64,000 bases of DNA from Lantana camara (lineage: Eukaryota > Streptophyta > Magnoliopsida > Lamiales > Verbenaceae), in assembly GCA_037501455.1 (NCBI GenBank), contig CM074857.1, forward strand, positions 104,069,501 through 104,133,500, written 5' to 3'. The notes below the pieces were generated by a model. It did no database searches and was not told where the DNA came from. It saw only the letters and a program-made list of their open reading frames with translations. The translations under genes were made by a program, and so were the position numbers. Positions 11,976 to 23,960 of the stretch are shown piece after piece; position 1 is the first letter of the stretch, and the number at the start of each line of letters is the position of its first letter.

Positions 11976-12858
11976 ATATTTAGCTAGGAATATACATATA
12001 TGAATTAATTAATAGTAAAATAAAATTGTTACGTAAATTTATATCTTTTAAACTAAAATATAAACAATAATTTTATTTTTATTAAAAAAAATTGTCCAAA
12101 GCTCTTTTAAATAAAAATACATTTCAAAAATTTTATAACATTTCAACGAAATTGATGCAAATAATTAAAAAGAAAAAGAAATAAGCTCGTAGGCCTAATT
12201 AAGTAATTAATTCAATTCAATTCAACTAATAAATTAAGCAATTGATATATCAACACCTGGATTATAACCAACAAAATATCTTATAAATGATCATGTGTCT
12301 AACTAAAGCTATTGTCTAGTGAACTCTTATTTTGTTAGAAAATAATTAATTTGAATTTCTAAGTAGAATAATATAAATATTATGCTATAAATTAATTAGA
12401 GGCAAATCTGTAATTTAAATTATTAATGAGTTTCCTAATAGATTAATATAAATTGAAAAAAAAAATTCAGACACTGAAAAGACATACTTTCTTGTAATGA
12501 TACGAATATTTTTAATATTTATTTAATTAATAAAATTTATTAATGGAAAACCAATTCTTTTTCTATGAATTAGGCATTATTGGCAAGTACTCAACAAATT
12601 CATTCTCTCCCTTTCTTTGTTATTTTGTATTGACCTAAACTCTTCTTCATATAGGTTGGAGTTTTATTAGAATTTAAGTTTTTATTGACTCTATATCTAA
12701 AATCCTTTTGTTCGTTTCTTCTCCTTCCGACCTTTCATCCTTATTCGTAAGATTCTTCTACTATTCCACCAAATTATCTCCAAAATCCGTAATTACTTTT
12801 TTTTTTTTTTTTAAATAAATCGGTCAAGGCGATTGTGGGATTATTAACGAGACCTCTC
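9808..12858. other. AT-rich intergenic DNA
   Basis: No gene is recognisable on either strand. It holds short AT-rich ORFs only, scattered TATATA runs and the microsatellites at 11877-11969. A TAGGGGTGT motif near 10557 resembles a hAT end but no matching partner was found. Confidence 0.6.
11877..11969. repeat. Microsatellites (TAA)n then (AT)n
   Basis: About 17 TAA units at 11877-11927 are followed, after a short gap, by about 15 AT units at 11939-11969. Confidence 0.95.
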
Positions 12859-13400
12859 TCATATATAAAGCAACCAAAGCATAAAGTAAATACAATTGTT
12901 TATGATCCAAAAATCATCAAGAACATTCAACTTGAAATGCCCACGATCAATAATACAGCCATTGTAGGCACTATGGAGGGCAAAATTAATTAATCCACCC
13001 CTAATACTAATAGACTCTAACGGACCACCAGTTGGCCGGCCTCCAACGGAGGCGCCCAGACATCCGGGCAAGGTGAATGTGAACCGGGGAGGTCCACATT
13101 TGTCAACCGATGATCTCAACAATGTCAATAGCTTCAACAGGGCATTCACGATCAAAGTTCGGCCGACAACTGGCAAACTGTACCAAGTACCAGCCGTCAA
13201 TTTCAAAGTTATAGACTAGCCGTGCTAGATGACTCCCAACATTCATTGTCATATCCGTAATTACTTGAGTATCCTCTTGTCCACGGTTCTTAAAGAATGA
13301 ACTTACCAAGCGAGCTTCCAATCACATCTCGACACATGCGAACTCTCCTCATTCTATCTCATGTGCGACTAGCTTCGTATCCTATTGGGTAAGCCCCATC
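12859..13400 (-). repeat. GC-richer dispersed repeat, copy A (with broken ORF-like stretches)
   Basis: Two - strand ORFs (13321-13103 and 13206-12859) in different frames stand out from the AT-rich surroundings. I do not recognise a protein family. The - strand between about 13400 and 13240 (CTAGTCGCACATGAGATAG, GGAAGCTCGCTTGGTAAG, ATTACGGATATG) matches the + strand at 21330-21475 with moderate divergence. The block is therefore better read as a dispersed repeat, perhaps part of an old retroelement, than as a host gene. Confidence 0.5.
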
Positions 13401-13713
13401 ATCTATATATATTTATATATATATATAAGAACAAAATTAAGTAATTTCCCAAACTTTAAATCAAATATCTCATAATCTTTGACGCATTTTGCTTTTGAAC
13501 AAAAAGTTTTGATGACTCAATTCGAAAGAGTTATTAAGCAAAAGGAAGCCAAAAAAGCTATTTGAAAGAAATGCAATAATGTTCTTTAGAGCTACTTTAA
13601 AGATTTTCATATATAATTAGAACTTTTTCTTTAATTTAAGTTTTTCTTTCAACTTCTTGTCCCTCACATTTATCATTTTTAGATTACTTAATGCTAGCTA
13701 GGTTCATTATTGT

Positions 13714-13752
<39 letters not shown>

Positions 13753-14134
13753 ATAATTAATTTCGACGAAGATTGAATTAATTCTATAAAAAAGATATGC
13801 GCATATTAGAACACATCAAAATTCAACATAAAAGGATAAAAATCTCATGATTTTTTAAATAAATTCAATTGAAAACTACGTATATATTCATGATATTATC
13901 AGTATCATACTCACTCTCGATTTATTCTAACCATACAGTATAATTATATGAAAGAATCAAAGGTTACGTATTTTTCATATCATCATGATACTCATTCTCG
14001 ACTTGCTCTAACTAGACATATTAAATATATAAAGATGTATAATAATTATGAATAAATGAACGAATCGATTATGTCATCGAAACACACTTGTCGATCAAGA
14101 AAGGAGAAAACTTTTAACCTAGAGGGAGAGAGAG

Positions 14135-14380
14135 ATGGCTTTTTATGAAGCTTTTGAGGAAAGGTTTGAAGAGCTCCCACAAACATACGCAGTCTTTGTT
14201 ATTCTCTTCATCCAATTTGCCATTATTGGAGTCATTGGGAATTTGATGATCCATCTCTATTGGCACAGAAAGAAAGACAGACCGAGAAAAGTGAAAAGGA
14301 TTTATTTATATATATTTTGTGACCAACATTTCCTTTTCAAAAAGGGTATATTATATCACAGCCACCCCATCTACAAATGA
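14135..14380 (+). CDS. Possible small single-pass membrane protein (81 aa), unrecognised
   Basis: It starts ATGGCTTTTTATG after a purine-rich leader (GAGGGAGAGAGAG). The N-terminus is charged (FYEAFEERFEELPQ). A hydrophobic run of about 23 residues (roughly 18-40, VFVILFIQFAIIGVIGNLMI) looks like one membrane helix, followed by the basic cluster HRKKDRPRKVKR. The remaining residues are AT-rich and may be intron read-through: the codons after KRKVKR lose coding character, and a Helitron starts 80 bp beyond the stop. It may be a real small gene, a first exon separated from its partner by the Helitron, or chance. No homologue is recognised. Confidence 0.35.
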   Translation: MAFYEAFEERFEELPQTYAVFVILFIQFAIIGVIGNLMIHLYWHRKKDRPRKVKRIYLYIFCDQHFLFKKGILYHSHPIYK

Positions 14381-15630
14381 GCTTCCACCACGTGTGTGGA
14401 TGTGTGAAGCGACAACTTTTTTATATAAGTAATTTTGATTCGAACCTAATTCGGTCAAATCTATACTATAATATATAGGAATAGTATCTTTTAACCCAAT
14501 TATATTAACTTTGATCAAATTCTAATTTTCTAGAATTTTGAATTATTTTAGATGATAAAATTATTTTTATGGTAAGTCATTAGTAATAATTGGAATCTTT
14601 AATTTTTCAAAACAATTCAAAAATCATTTCAATTATCTCCCTAATTTACGAAATATTTTAAATTGATAACTTAATTTGTATTCTTATTTATCTTTTAGGG
14701 TTTTTTATATTTATTATAAAAGTTCTAAGCATTTATCTATTATCTTCAAACTTTATTTTTCTGTCATGCCTCCCCCATTCTCTCTTTATTCTCACACCTT
14801 CGATTTCATTCATCTTTTTCCGCCTCTATCACGGTACACATAATTATTTTCTTATTTCTTATATTGCAAACTTCATCTCGAGAAATTACGAGGATTCAAG
14901 ATTTATGTATTGATACACAAAGTTTTATTAGTTTTTACTTTTGTTTCAATTTATTATTATTTTTATATATATTTTGTTGTTGTCGATTTTAACATTTTTT
15001 AGAAATCTATTTATTTATGTTTTTTATGAAATTTATTTGGAGAATTTGGACTTTTACTTTTATTGTTTTATGAATTTATCTAATTATTCTAACTTTTCAT
15101 TGTTATCATTTTTAATACTTTTTTTTAATTGTTTTTGTTTATTTAAAGGAATTTATTGTATTTCAATTAATTTTTTTATTAACTTTTTATTTGACGCATT
15201 TGAAGTATTATTGAATAATTTATTTTTGAATATTTTAATAATTATATTTTTAACTTAAAATATATATTTTGCGGTAGTTAGTACAATAAAATAGTATTTA
15301 ATGCTCAAAATTAATCAAATTATCGAAGGATTTTTGCTTTTTTAATTTTTTTTTCTTTTGTCATTTATTTATGATTTAACATTTTCTTTGAGTTGATTTC
15401 ATATTTATAATCGGAGACATTTAAAAGTTAGATTTAATAATTTCTTCACGCAATTAAGAAATGTTATTTCATATTTTTTTCACTTTGAATTTTAATATAT
15501 TTTAGGATATTTTTATTTATTTTTTATATTATTTTTAGCTTTTATTTTTTCATTGTTATTTTTTTTCATTAATTTCTCATCTATTTTCATCATTAATATC
15601 ATGTTTATCATTGATTTTTGACATGATATT

Positions 15631-16453
15631 TGATGGGGTCAAAATGCGCTCGTCCCCGTTTGGACACGTGGCACTTCAAAGATGACGACACATGTCCTGT
15701 GATTACGGTAGTCATCCACGAGCGCTGAAACCCTTCAAGCGCCAGTATCCTCCAAGAACACATGTCGTCTCTGCCACGTTCACACGTGATCATTGTTACT
15801 GCTATCCCACGAGCGCCATTCACACTACATGGTTAACGTTCCAATCAATCAAGGGAAGCCCTCTTCGAGCGCTACATTCCCTCAGAGAGGCTTCCACTCC
15901 AAATCGTTACACAAGCCTTGGCCTTCATCCCCTAGCGGATTCCTTGGCCACCAACGCTTTAGTTGACACGAGCGTGCTCCCAAAGCCCTCGTTACCAACT
16001 CCCCAAACGGCTCTCTGACACATCATACATGCCCGCGCACCTACCACTGTTGCCAACACCACCTTTCCCCAGTTTTTGCAGAGAATATTCCTCCTAGGTT
16101 TCTCTCGCAACGCCACGTGTTAGGGCAACATTCGGCCAGGACCACACGATGCAAATGACTAAAGGGTCCCTGACCCTCAACTATAAATATACAAGTTCAT
16201 CTTCTCCACTGTAAGCAACTTCCATTACTGCAACTCATACTTACATTTCCTCTTTCAGATCTTCATCTGACTTGAGCGTCGGAGAGCCAAACTGGGAATC
16301 ACCCCCAGTTCCCCCAGCTTGGCCTTCTGACTTTGTCTGTGTGTTTGTCCTAGCAGGTAGAACCCCCATCTTTTCCGGCGATCTTCCAGTGGTTTCCTCA
16401 CTTAAACAAATCGTAAAGTGATCGGACTCTGTACCCATATTCAGAACCCATCA
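15631..16453 (+). repeat. Solo LTR of the Ty3 family, nested in the Helitron
   Basis: It runs from TGATGGGGTC to CCCATCA and shares GCCACGTGTTAGGGCAACA, TATAAATA (16182-16189) and the terminal region with the LTR at 8771-9807. No internal element sequence follows, so it is a solo LTR. A clear 5-bp target duplication is not visible (ATATT before, TTTTT after), so the ends may be slightly off or eroded. Confidence 0.8.
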
Positions 16454-17683
16454 TTTTTTACAATAGATGATGGTAATAAGTTTATATTTGAATTCAATGT
16501 TTTTTTTTTTTTTTCCAATTATCTTTTTCTTCAATATTTAGTTATATATATATATATATTTTGTATTCTTACAATTTTTATTTTTTAATTGTTTTGTAAG
16601 TTACTTTAATTGTTGTAGATTTTGTTAATGAAATTTTTTTCTATTTCTTATATTAAAATTTTTTTTTTATAATTTAACTATAAAAAAGGTTAACCTATTT
16701 CTATTTTATTCATTTTTTTTTAATTTCGTTTAATGTATCTATCTATAAAAGCATACACATCATATATTACATAGTTTTCAAAAAAAATTTGTGCGGAGTA
16801 CAAAATTTTTTGATTTATCCATAAATATATGTGCGATTTTAATAAATTTTTCTTTTTTTCAGATTCTCATATATTTCTTTTATTATCTTTATTTCATTTA
16901 ATTTTTATGATTTGTATATTTTTGTTTATTATTGATGAACATTTTTTTTTTTTTGAAATTTTAATTTCATTTAATTTTTGGCTACATACTTAATATAGTT
17001 ATGTTTATTTTTTTTGTTAATAATTATTTTTATTTATTTTGAATTTTTTATTTTTAAAATATTTTTTATTCATTTTTCCTAATGATTGAGCCATTTTTCT
17101 TTTTTTATTAACTAATTTACTTTCCCCAAAATCGAAGAAATATGTTATATTTTCATATAATTTTTATTTTTTAATATTTAATATCACTTTTTAATACCAT
17201 TTACTTTTAGTTTTTCTTTTTTAAGAATATTATCTATTATTTATTTATAACTTTTTCAACTTTTAAATTTTTTTATCCGAATTTTAATTTGGTAGGTATT
17301 TTTTTATTAGAAATTTTAAAATAATTGCATTTTTTATTAAATGTACAATTATTTATAACTTTCACTATTTCTTAATAATATTTTTCGGTTCGAGGATCTT
17401 TGATGTAATTGTAAACCAAATAAATTCATTTTTTCTTTTTTTTTTTCCTTCTCATTTAAGTTTAGAATAAATTAATATATTAATTATTTTATTGATTATA
17501 AATATTTCCCAAATTTTGGTGCTTTAGATTATTGAAATTATGTATTTATTTGAAATATGAATGTAATTTTTTTTATCTTGAATTATTATTCGTTTTCATT
17601 AAATTTAATTTATATAAATTGATTATTTACTTTTTACTTTTTTTTTTTACTTATTATTTTTTATATGCTTAATTCAATAATAA

Positions 17684-17690
17684 TAATAAC

Positions 17691-17749
<59 letters not shown>
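17684..17749. repeat. (AAT)n microsatellite
   Basis: About 20 AAT units interrupted once by ACAAT, inside the Helitron. Confidence 0.93.
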
Positions 17750-17750
<1 letters not shown>

Positions 17751-18394
17751 TTACCAAGTTTCAGTATAATGTATTATACTCTAATTTGGATGATTTTCTA
17801 TTTTATATATTTTACATAAATTAACTTTATATTCTAAAATAAACTATCTTTTAATATTATCTTAGTTTACAATATTTACGACTAAATAATATTATAAATC
17901 AATAATTTTTATATATAAAAACCGTGCATAGCACGGGCTATATGCTAGTTTGTATAATAGGAGAGGGTGAATATTTTACACTAATTATATATAGTTGGTG
18001 GAAATTTAAGGAGGGTAAGAAATTATATGACAAACATAATAAACTTACCCTTTAATTCATTAGGGTTTGGCCGAATCGGGTTTGAGCTAAAATTTTCCCT
18101 CCATATACATATATTATTAACCTAATTATCTTTTAATTTTAGTATCAGGAAATCGTAATTAACCAATGAGTTCGAAAAGACTTATTCCAACAAAAGCAAA
18201 AATTAAATTATATCTATGCAATGATACGTTTCTGATAACAATTTTTTTTTTCTCTTTATCTCAATTGAGCGACATAGTCGATACGACGATACCATTCTAA
18301 ATAAAAAAGAAACCCTAAAATAAACATTACGAAGTAGGGATAACAAGGGTCAAGGAGTGGTGCGTAGCTCCGATTAATAGAACTGTGAGATATA

Positions 18395-18844
18395 TGTTGA
18401 AGCTGGGTTTTTTTTAAGAAAGAAAAAGTCAACAAAGGCTACCAATGTTGCACGTCCCACATCGAATATTTTTATTTGGAGAGGAGGTTGAGAGTTGTAT
18501 ATAAACTCCAACCCCTTCAATGTTTTATTTGCAACACAAAGGGAAAAAATATTTATTTCCTTGTTTACTATTAAAGAGGTTTAGAGATAATTCTCTTGGA
18601 TATCTCTTTGAGTATAGTATTTTAGGAAGTAAGGGTGTGTGAGAAAATATTGTGCATTGTATGGTGTAATAATTTTCATATAGTGAATATTTTTGGTGGG
18701 CCCGTGGTTTTTTCTCCAATTGGGGAGTTTTTCCACGTTAAATTTTTGTGTTGTCATTCTCTTTAATTTCTTTGTTAATTTTTGCTTGAAAGCGCTCCAA
18801 GAGGGAAAGGAAAAAATAGCCGATTTATTTATTTTTTCCCAACA
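18395..18844 (+). repeat. 5' LTR of the gag-only copia element
   Basis: Begins TGTTGAAGCTGGG and ends CCCAACA, followed two bases later by the Met-tRNA primer site at 18847. A TATATAAACTCC box (about 18498) is the likely core promoter. Confidence 0.93.
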
Positions 18845-19155
18845 AGTGGTATCAGAGCCCAGGTTGTTTCGTCCTGGCGGAGTAGCAAGTGGAGTCCGAT
18901 TCCGGTGGAGTTTGCTAAACTTCTTGGCGGAGTAGCAAGTGGGGTCCGATTCCGGTGGAGTTTGCTATTCTGGTGGAGTTGCTTTGGGTACTTGTATATC
19001 TGGAAATAGTGGGTATAAGTACAATCTAAAAAGGTTCTGGCTAGGAAAGACTTGGTACTTAAGTGTATCCCTTGTGATCCACCTCTCTTTCCTGGGAACT
19101 AATTTAGTGGGTACTTTGCATTACTATTGTTCATTTATTAGTACTGATAAGCAAG

Positions 19156-19983
19156 ATGGGGACAAAATTTGAGATTGAGAAATTTGATGGGAGAATTAAT
19201 TTTGGCTTGTGGCAAGTGCAAGTCAAGGATGTGTTAATCCAATCTGGATTGCACAAGGCATTGAAAGGGAGATCAACCAGCGGAAAAGATGACAAGGGTT
19301 CAGAAAAATTTGAAGGCAGTAAAGACTCAGAAAAATCCAAAATTAGTGATGAAGAATGGGAAGAGCTAGACATGAAAGCGGTAAGTCAAATTCGCTTGTG
19401 TTTAGCTAAGAATGTTCTTGCTAATGTGATTGGATTGTGTACATCAAAGGATTTGTGGGAGAAACTTGAAGAGTTGTACCAAACCAAAAGTATTTCGAAT
19501 AGGTTATATTTGAAGGAGCAATTTCATAAATTGCAAATGGATGAAGGTACAACTATTTCTGATCATCTGAGTGTCTTAAATGGGATTGTTTCTGAATTGG
19601 AATCTATTGGAGTGAAAATTGATGAGGAAGACAAGGCACTTCGACTCATCTGGTCTCTTCTATCTTCCTACAAGCATATGTAACCCATTTTAATATATCG
19701 GAAGGAAACTGTGATTTTCTCAGAAGTGACAAGCAAATTGATTTCTGAGAAAAAAAGACTGAAGAATGGAGATGAAAAATCTCGGGAAGATTCAGCTCTT
19801 GTTGTTGAAGGAAAATGGAAGCAAAATAAAAGCTCCAAGAAGAAGGTCGTCTGCTGGAATTGTAATCAACCGGGACGTGTTAAGAATAAATGTCCAAATA
19901 ATGGGGCTAGTTCGGCTGGAAGCTCCAAAGGAAATGCTGCCAATGTTGTCTTCCTAAAACAGGGGGATGATATTTCTTTGTAA
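19156..19983 (+). pseudogene. Copia-type gag polyprotein with one stop and a damaged zinc knuckle
   Basis: The ORF starts MGTKFEIEKFDGRINFGLWQ, the standard N-terminus of plant copia gag (UBN2/DUF4219-like). It continues through LWEKLEELYQTKSISNRLYL and SDHLSVLNGIVSELESIG. A TAA at 19681-19683 interrupts it, and the same frame resumes to 19983. The zinc knuckle CWNCNQPGRVKNKCP has Arg (19876-19878) where CX2CX4HX4C needs His. The gag protein would form the particle that packages element RNA. Stop and knuckle change together suggest it no longer works. Confidence 0.85.
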
Positions 19984-20466
19984 GAAAGATGAAAATCCTC
20001 ATGGCATGAATGCTACCTTTAGAATTGTCATGGAAGAGGATGTTTAATTGGTAGCGGGTCCACAAGTTTGCACATGGGCATTGGTTGATAGGTGATGCAA
20101 GGTGTGTGGTGGAAAGGATGTCGATGGCTAATGAACTCTCAAGAAATCAACAAGAGGGTTGCACCATAAGTTATTAGCAAGTTTTTCGACATGTGCCGAA
20201 TATGAAATTCTTGAAATTGGGAAGTAATTTCAAGTGAAAATTCTTAGATTGGTTTTTCAATCTGAGTGGATGTACTCTTTATGGTGGGGGTATGATAATT
20301 CTTGAAGTTAGAATTATGATTGTCAGTAGCAGACAATGTGAAAGTTGCAGTTACACATGGTTGGCCGAGTTTAAAGTCAGGTGGAGAACTGATATTGATA
20401 TGTGTTACTGGACAACTATAAAGGGCCAACGGATTGCTTTTTCCTTCTCTTCAAAAGGTGGAGATT

Positions 20467-20916
20467 TGTTGAAGTTGGGTTTTTTTGAAGAAAGAAAAAG
20501 TCAACAAAGGCTACCAATGTTGCACGTCCCACATCGAATATTTTTGTTTGGAGAGGAGGTTGAGAGTTGTATATAAACTCCAACCCCTTCAATGTTTTAT
20601 TTGCAACACAAAGGAAAAAAATATTTATTTCCTTGTTTACTATTAAAGAGGTTTAGAGATAATTCTCTTGGATATCTCTTTGAGTATAGTATTTTAGGAA
20701 GTGAGGGTGTGTGAAAAAATATTGTGCATTGTATGGTGTAATAATTTTCATATAGTGAATATTTTTGGTGGGCCCGTGGTTTTTTCTCCAATTGGGGAGT
20801 TTTTCCACGTTAAATTTTTGTGTTGTCATTCTCTTTAATTTTTCTGTTAATTTTTGCTTGAAAGCTCTCCAAGAGGGAAAGGAAAAAATAATCGATTTAT
20901 TTATTTTTTCCTAACA
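20467..20916 (+). repeat. 3' LTR of the gag-only copia element
   Basis: 450 bp, collinear with the 5' LTR. It starts right after the purine tract and ends CTAACA next to the ATATA duplication. Confidence 0.93.
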
Positions 20917-20921
20917 ATATA

Positions 20922-22654
20922 ATTTAATAGACATAAGTAAGAGCAGAATAAAAAGAGATACAACGATAATTGCTACGAGCGATAATCTTAATAGCAACTA
21001 GAGGATTTCAACACAGCTCAACGATCGGAATCGGACAAAACTTCTTTTATTATTATTTTTAAATTACCAATTTCAAGGAATGTACCCTCAAAATAGAGAT
21101 AAATGCACGAGTATTTTTCATTCCCTTTTCATAACATCGACGTTGCATGTACCTTTACAACGTATTTGATGTGCAATTTCAATAAATACATTTTTATTTT
21201 CCAATTTTTTTTATATCAATGAAATTATTAAATTTTTATATTATAACAAATTAAACCCACAAAAGCCAATAATTAAATTATTTTCTTAGGTCTCTAATAC
21301 CAATCCAAATTTAATACAACTATATATATTGATGACCTTCCCCACTAGGACATATGGCTAGTCGTACATGAGATAGGATGACGAGAGTTCGTGTGTGATG
21401 AGTTATATTCGGAAGCTCGTTTGGTAAGGACGAAAGGAGGAGAAACAAATTAAACGGAAAGAATCTTACGGATATGGACGGAAGAAGGAGAACCCAGCAG
21501 AAGTCTAGATGCAGAGTCGATAAAGATGGGTTTAGATCAATACGAGACGTAATACAAGACAGGAGAGGAATGGAGAGAATCGAAAAATAATATATATATA
21601 TATATATATATATCTCAAAGAATTGACACGTGGCATGGTTATTTTTTATTCTGAGAAATTGGCATACAGCCCAGCAGAATGAGGAGTGAGTATATTCCTA
21701 ATCCTATGCCACTATCAGACAACGTACGTGCCCTGCTTGCATGCATTTTGCATTTGTTCCCAAAGTTTTCACACTTCTTTTTTATTTTACTGTTCATTTA
21801 TTTTATTTTCTTTAATTTATCATATTTTTAAAAGAATTTTTGCATGTTTTGTATCACTGTGAAACCGCAAGCTAAGTAATTTAATAAATTAGAGTATATA
21901 TATATGTTCCTTTTTCTTGATAAACTTCGAATATTCATTGGTGATTTGACAAGCATATATACATATAGGAGCCATATATAATTACTGTGGGGGCGGCTGC
22001 CCCCAATAATTTATGCATCTCATCTAGAAAGTTTCTGATCGGTTTTTATAAAATTCTGAACTCGTCACCGTTAAAAAGATAAAATTTTTTTTTAACAAGT
22101 ATTCATTTTAACTTGTTAAAATGTCGGAATTTTCTTATATATAACATACGAGATAATTGGAAATTGCTTTTTGGGGAATCAAATCTTGCGCTTTTGTGAA
22201 AAGAGCACGACTTTAATTGAATTGAAGGGGACGATCAATCGTTCTCCCCAAGTTATTCTCCTCCATAACCCTAATTCTAACTTGAACATCAAGAATTTGC
22301 CTCACACGTTCTATTGAAATGGAAATGAAAGCAAATAATCTAATTAGTTGATCAATTATATATCACTATATATGTTTTTAATATCTTATTTATTATGGGT
22401 TCGAGTTTAAGGTTGAGCCTTATGTAACTATTAAGGATAGTTACATTCTAAAAAATGAATTAAAGATAATTGATCAAATTAGCATATTATTCACTATCGC
22501 TCAGCCCAAATTCATGTTTTACTAGTATATTGTGACCGAACAGATTAAATAAAAAATATGTTCTGGTCGATTTTTCTTGAAATACATTGCACGGGTTGCT
22601 CAATTTCAATTAGATACGTAACAATATCTTATGCTTTTGGAGAATTAAAACAAA
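20922..22654. other. Intergenic DNA with one dispersed-repeat copy
   Basis: No gene is seen. 21330-21500 matches the repeat at 12859-13400. A (TA)n tract lies at about 21588-21613. Confidence 0.6.
21330..21500 (+). repeat. Dispersed repeat, copy B
   Basis: GCTAGTCGTACATGAGATAG, GGAAGCTCGTTTGGTAAGGA and TTACGGATATGGA follow in the same order as on the - strand at 13400-13240. Confidence 0.55.
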
Positions 22655-22799
22655 GAGCAAACGCCATGTTTAATCCCTAAAATTTTGAATTAAACTTGAA
22701 ATATATTACTAATATTAGGGATTTATTTATTACTTTTGAAACTTTAGGACTAAAGCGACACAAGTCCGAAACTTTAAGGTCGAAACATGATATTTGCTC
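22655..22799. mobile_element. 145-bp Mutator-type MITE
   Basis: Terminal inverted repeats start GAGCAAAcgcCATGTTTaatCC on the left and, read from the other end, GAGCAAAtatCATGTTTcgaCC. A perfect 9-bp duplication TAAAACAAA (22646-22654 and 22800-22808) flanks it. 9-bp duplications are typical of Mutator-like elements. Non-coding. Confidence 0.85.
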
Positions 22800-23316
22800 T
22801 AAAACAAAAAAATTAGTAAAATACGGTATTTTAAGTAATTGAAAAACAACCTTCTCAAAGAAAACACCAGAAAAACTTTAAAACAAAACACTCAATTTAT
22901 AATTTTTTAAACTAAAAATATCATTTCTTGGAGAGATATGTAATCAGTGATAAATATATAGTCTATAGTAATACCACCATAGATAATATTAATAATAATA
23001 ATCTTAATTATGAATATTAATGGTGTTAATTTATGCTATCCTTAGGGTTTGATTCCTTCTTGTTTTATCGTAAATGGATTCCAAAAAATGAGTAAATACC
23101 TTTCCAAAATTGAGTGCAAAAGCAAAAAAGCTACAAAGGATATATATGAGTGTGCTATTTGTGGAACAACATTTGCGTACCATGGAAAGGGCATAAAGCT
23201 AGGGTTTGAGTTGTGAGATGCTCCCTTCTGATGGGACTCAAAAAGGATAAGATGACACTGAATATCATGTTTTCACAATTTTATTTCTTTATTTTTATAA
23301 TATAATTCCCTTCTAT

Positions 23317-23480
23317 GATGTACGGATATAGATACAAATACGAATACGAATATGGATACAGTGATACGGACACGACACAGTACAAATACGGCGACATAAA
23401 TTTCTTTAAAAAAATTTTACATGAGTGTCGGGTACGGTGTCTAACATGACAAAATGATATTTTTAAATTCCCTTATTATA
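23317..23480 (+). repeat. Dispersed GATACGGA-type repeat, copy 1
   Basis: TGTACGGATATAGATACAAATACG ... GTGTCGGGTACGGTGTC ... ACATGACAAAATGATATTTTTA. Related copies: 27250-27405 (-), 51365-51985 (+, split by a hAT element) and 52508-52680 (-). Confidence 0.65.
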
Positions 23481-23960
23481 TATAGAGAATAATTATTATA
23501 ATATAATAATGTAATAATATATTTATTTTTACATAGATTCATGGTGGGGAATTGGAGTCCATATATATAGTGTATTTAAATTATTAAATTACATCAATGT
23601 AAATTTTTTTTATTAATATATGTCACATATTAGGTTGGAATCTTTCACATAGTAATATAAAGTTTGGTTCATTTTGAAATATTCCACATAGTTATAAATA
23701 ATAAAATAAATTGAAATGGAAACTTGATATTGATAGGTCACTTATTAGGAGAATTAGATGATGTGGATTGTATGGATGAGGAGTGCCAAACCACACTTTT
23801 GGAATAGGGTTTGGCTGCTCTCATGTGGGAAATAAGGCATTTTGCACAATTTATTATGTGGGGTGATGAGATTAATTAATGGTGTTTTGGGGCACATTTT
23901 TGTTACTTTTGTAAGATTTTAAAATGAATTATAACGGCTGAGTTTTTCGTGCCTAGTTAT

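Larger units (their letters stand above)
14460..17948 (+). mobile_element. Non-autonomous Helitron (3.5 kb) with nested solo LTR
   Basis: The 5' end is TCTATACTATAATATATAGG preceded by A. The 3' end is a hairpin CCGTGC-ATA-GCACGG (17922-17936), eight bases, then CTAG followed by T. TC start, hairpin, CTAG end and insertion between A and T are the Helitron hallmarks, and no target duplication is expected. There is no Rep/helicase ORF. The inside is T-rich, includes an (AAT)n tract (about 17684-17749) and carries the solo LTR 15631-16453, inserted later. Its 5' subterminal region matches the second Helitron ending at 30601. The AT-rich ORF at 14941-15258 shows no protein signature. Confidence 0.85.
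18395..20916 (+). mobile_element. Copia-type gag-only LTR element (TR-GAG-like), complete
   Basis: Two LTRs of 450 bp (18395-18844 and 20467-20916) start TGTTGAAG and end AACA. A perfect 5-bp duplication ATATA flanks the element (18390-18394 and 20917-20921). The primer-binding site TGGTATCAGAGCC follows the 5' LTR, matching the initiator Met tRNA as in many copia elements. The purine tract AAAAGGTGGAGATT precedes the 3' LTR. Between the LTRs there is only a gag ORF; protease, integrase and reverse transcriptase are absent. By eye the LTRs differ at roughly ten to twelve sites, so the insertion is fairly recent compared with its surroundings. Confidence 0.93.

Noticed and set aside
12859..13321. 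Host protein gene on the - strand
   Set aside because: The two ORFs are in different frames, match no known family and belong to a repeat also found at 21330.
14941..15258. 105-codon + strand ORF rich in Phe, Ile and Leu
   Set aside because: It lies in T-rich DNA of the Helitron; composition alone explains an ORF of hydrophobic codons and no motif is present.
22520..22610. Possible third Helitron 3' end (ACTAGTATATT and a nearby GCACGGGTTGC)
   Set aside because: No proper stem-loop at the required distance and no matching TC end; at best an eroded relic.
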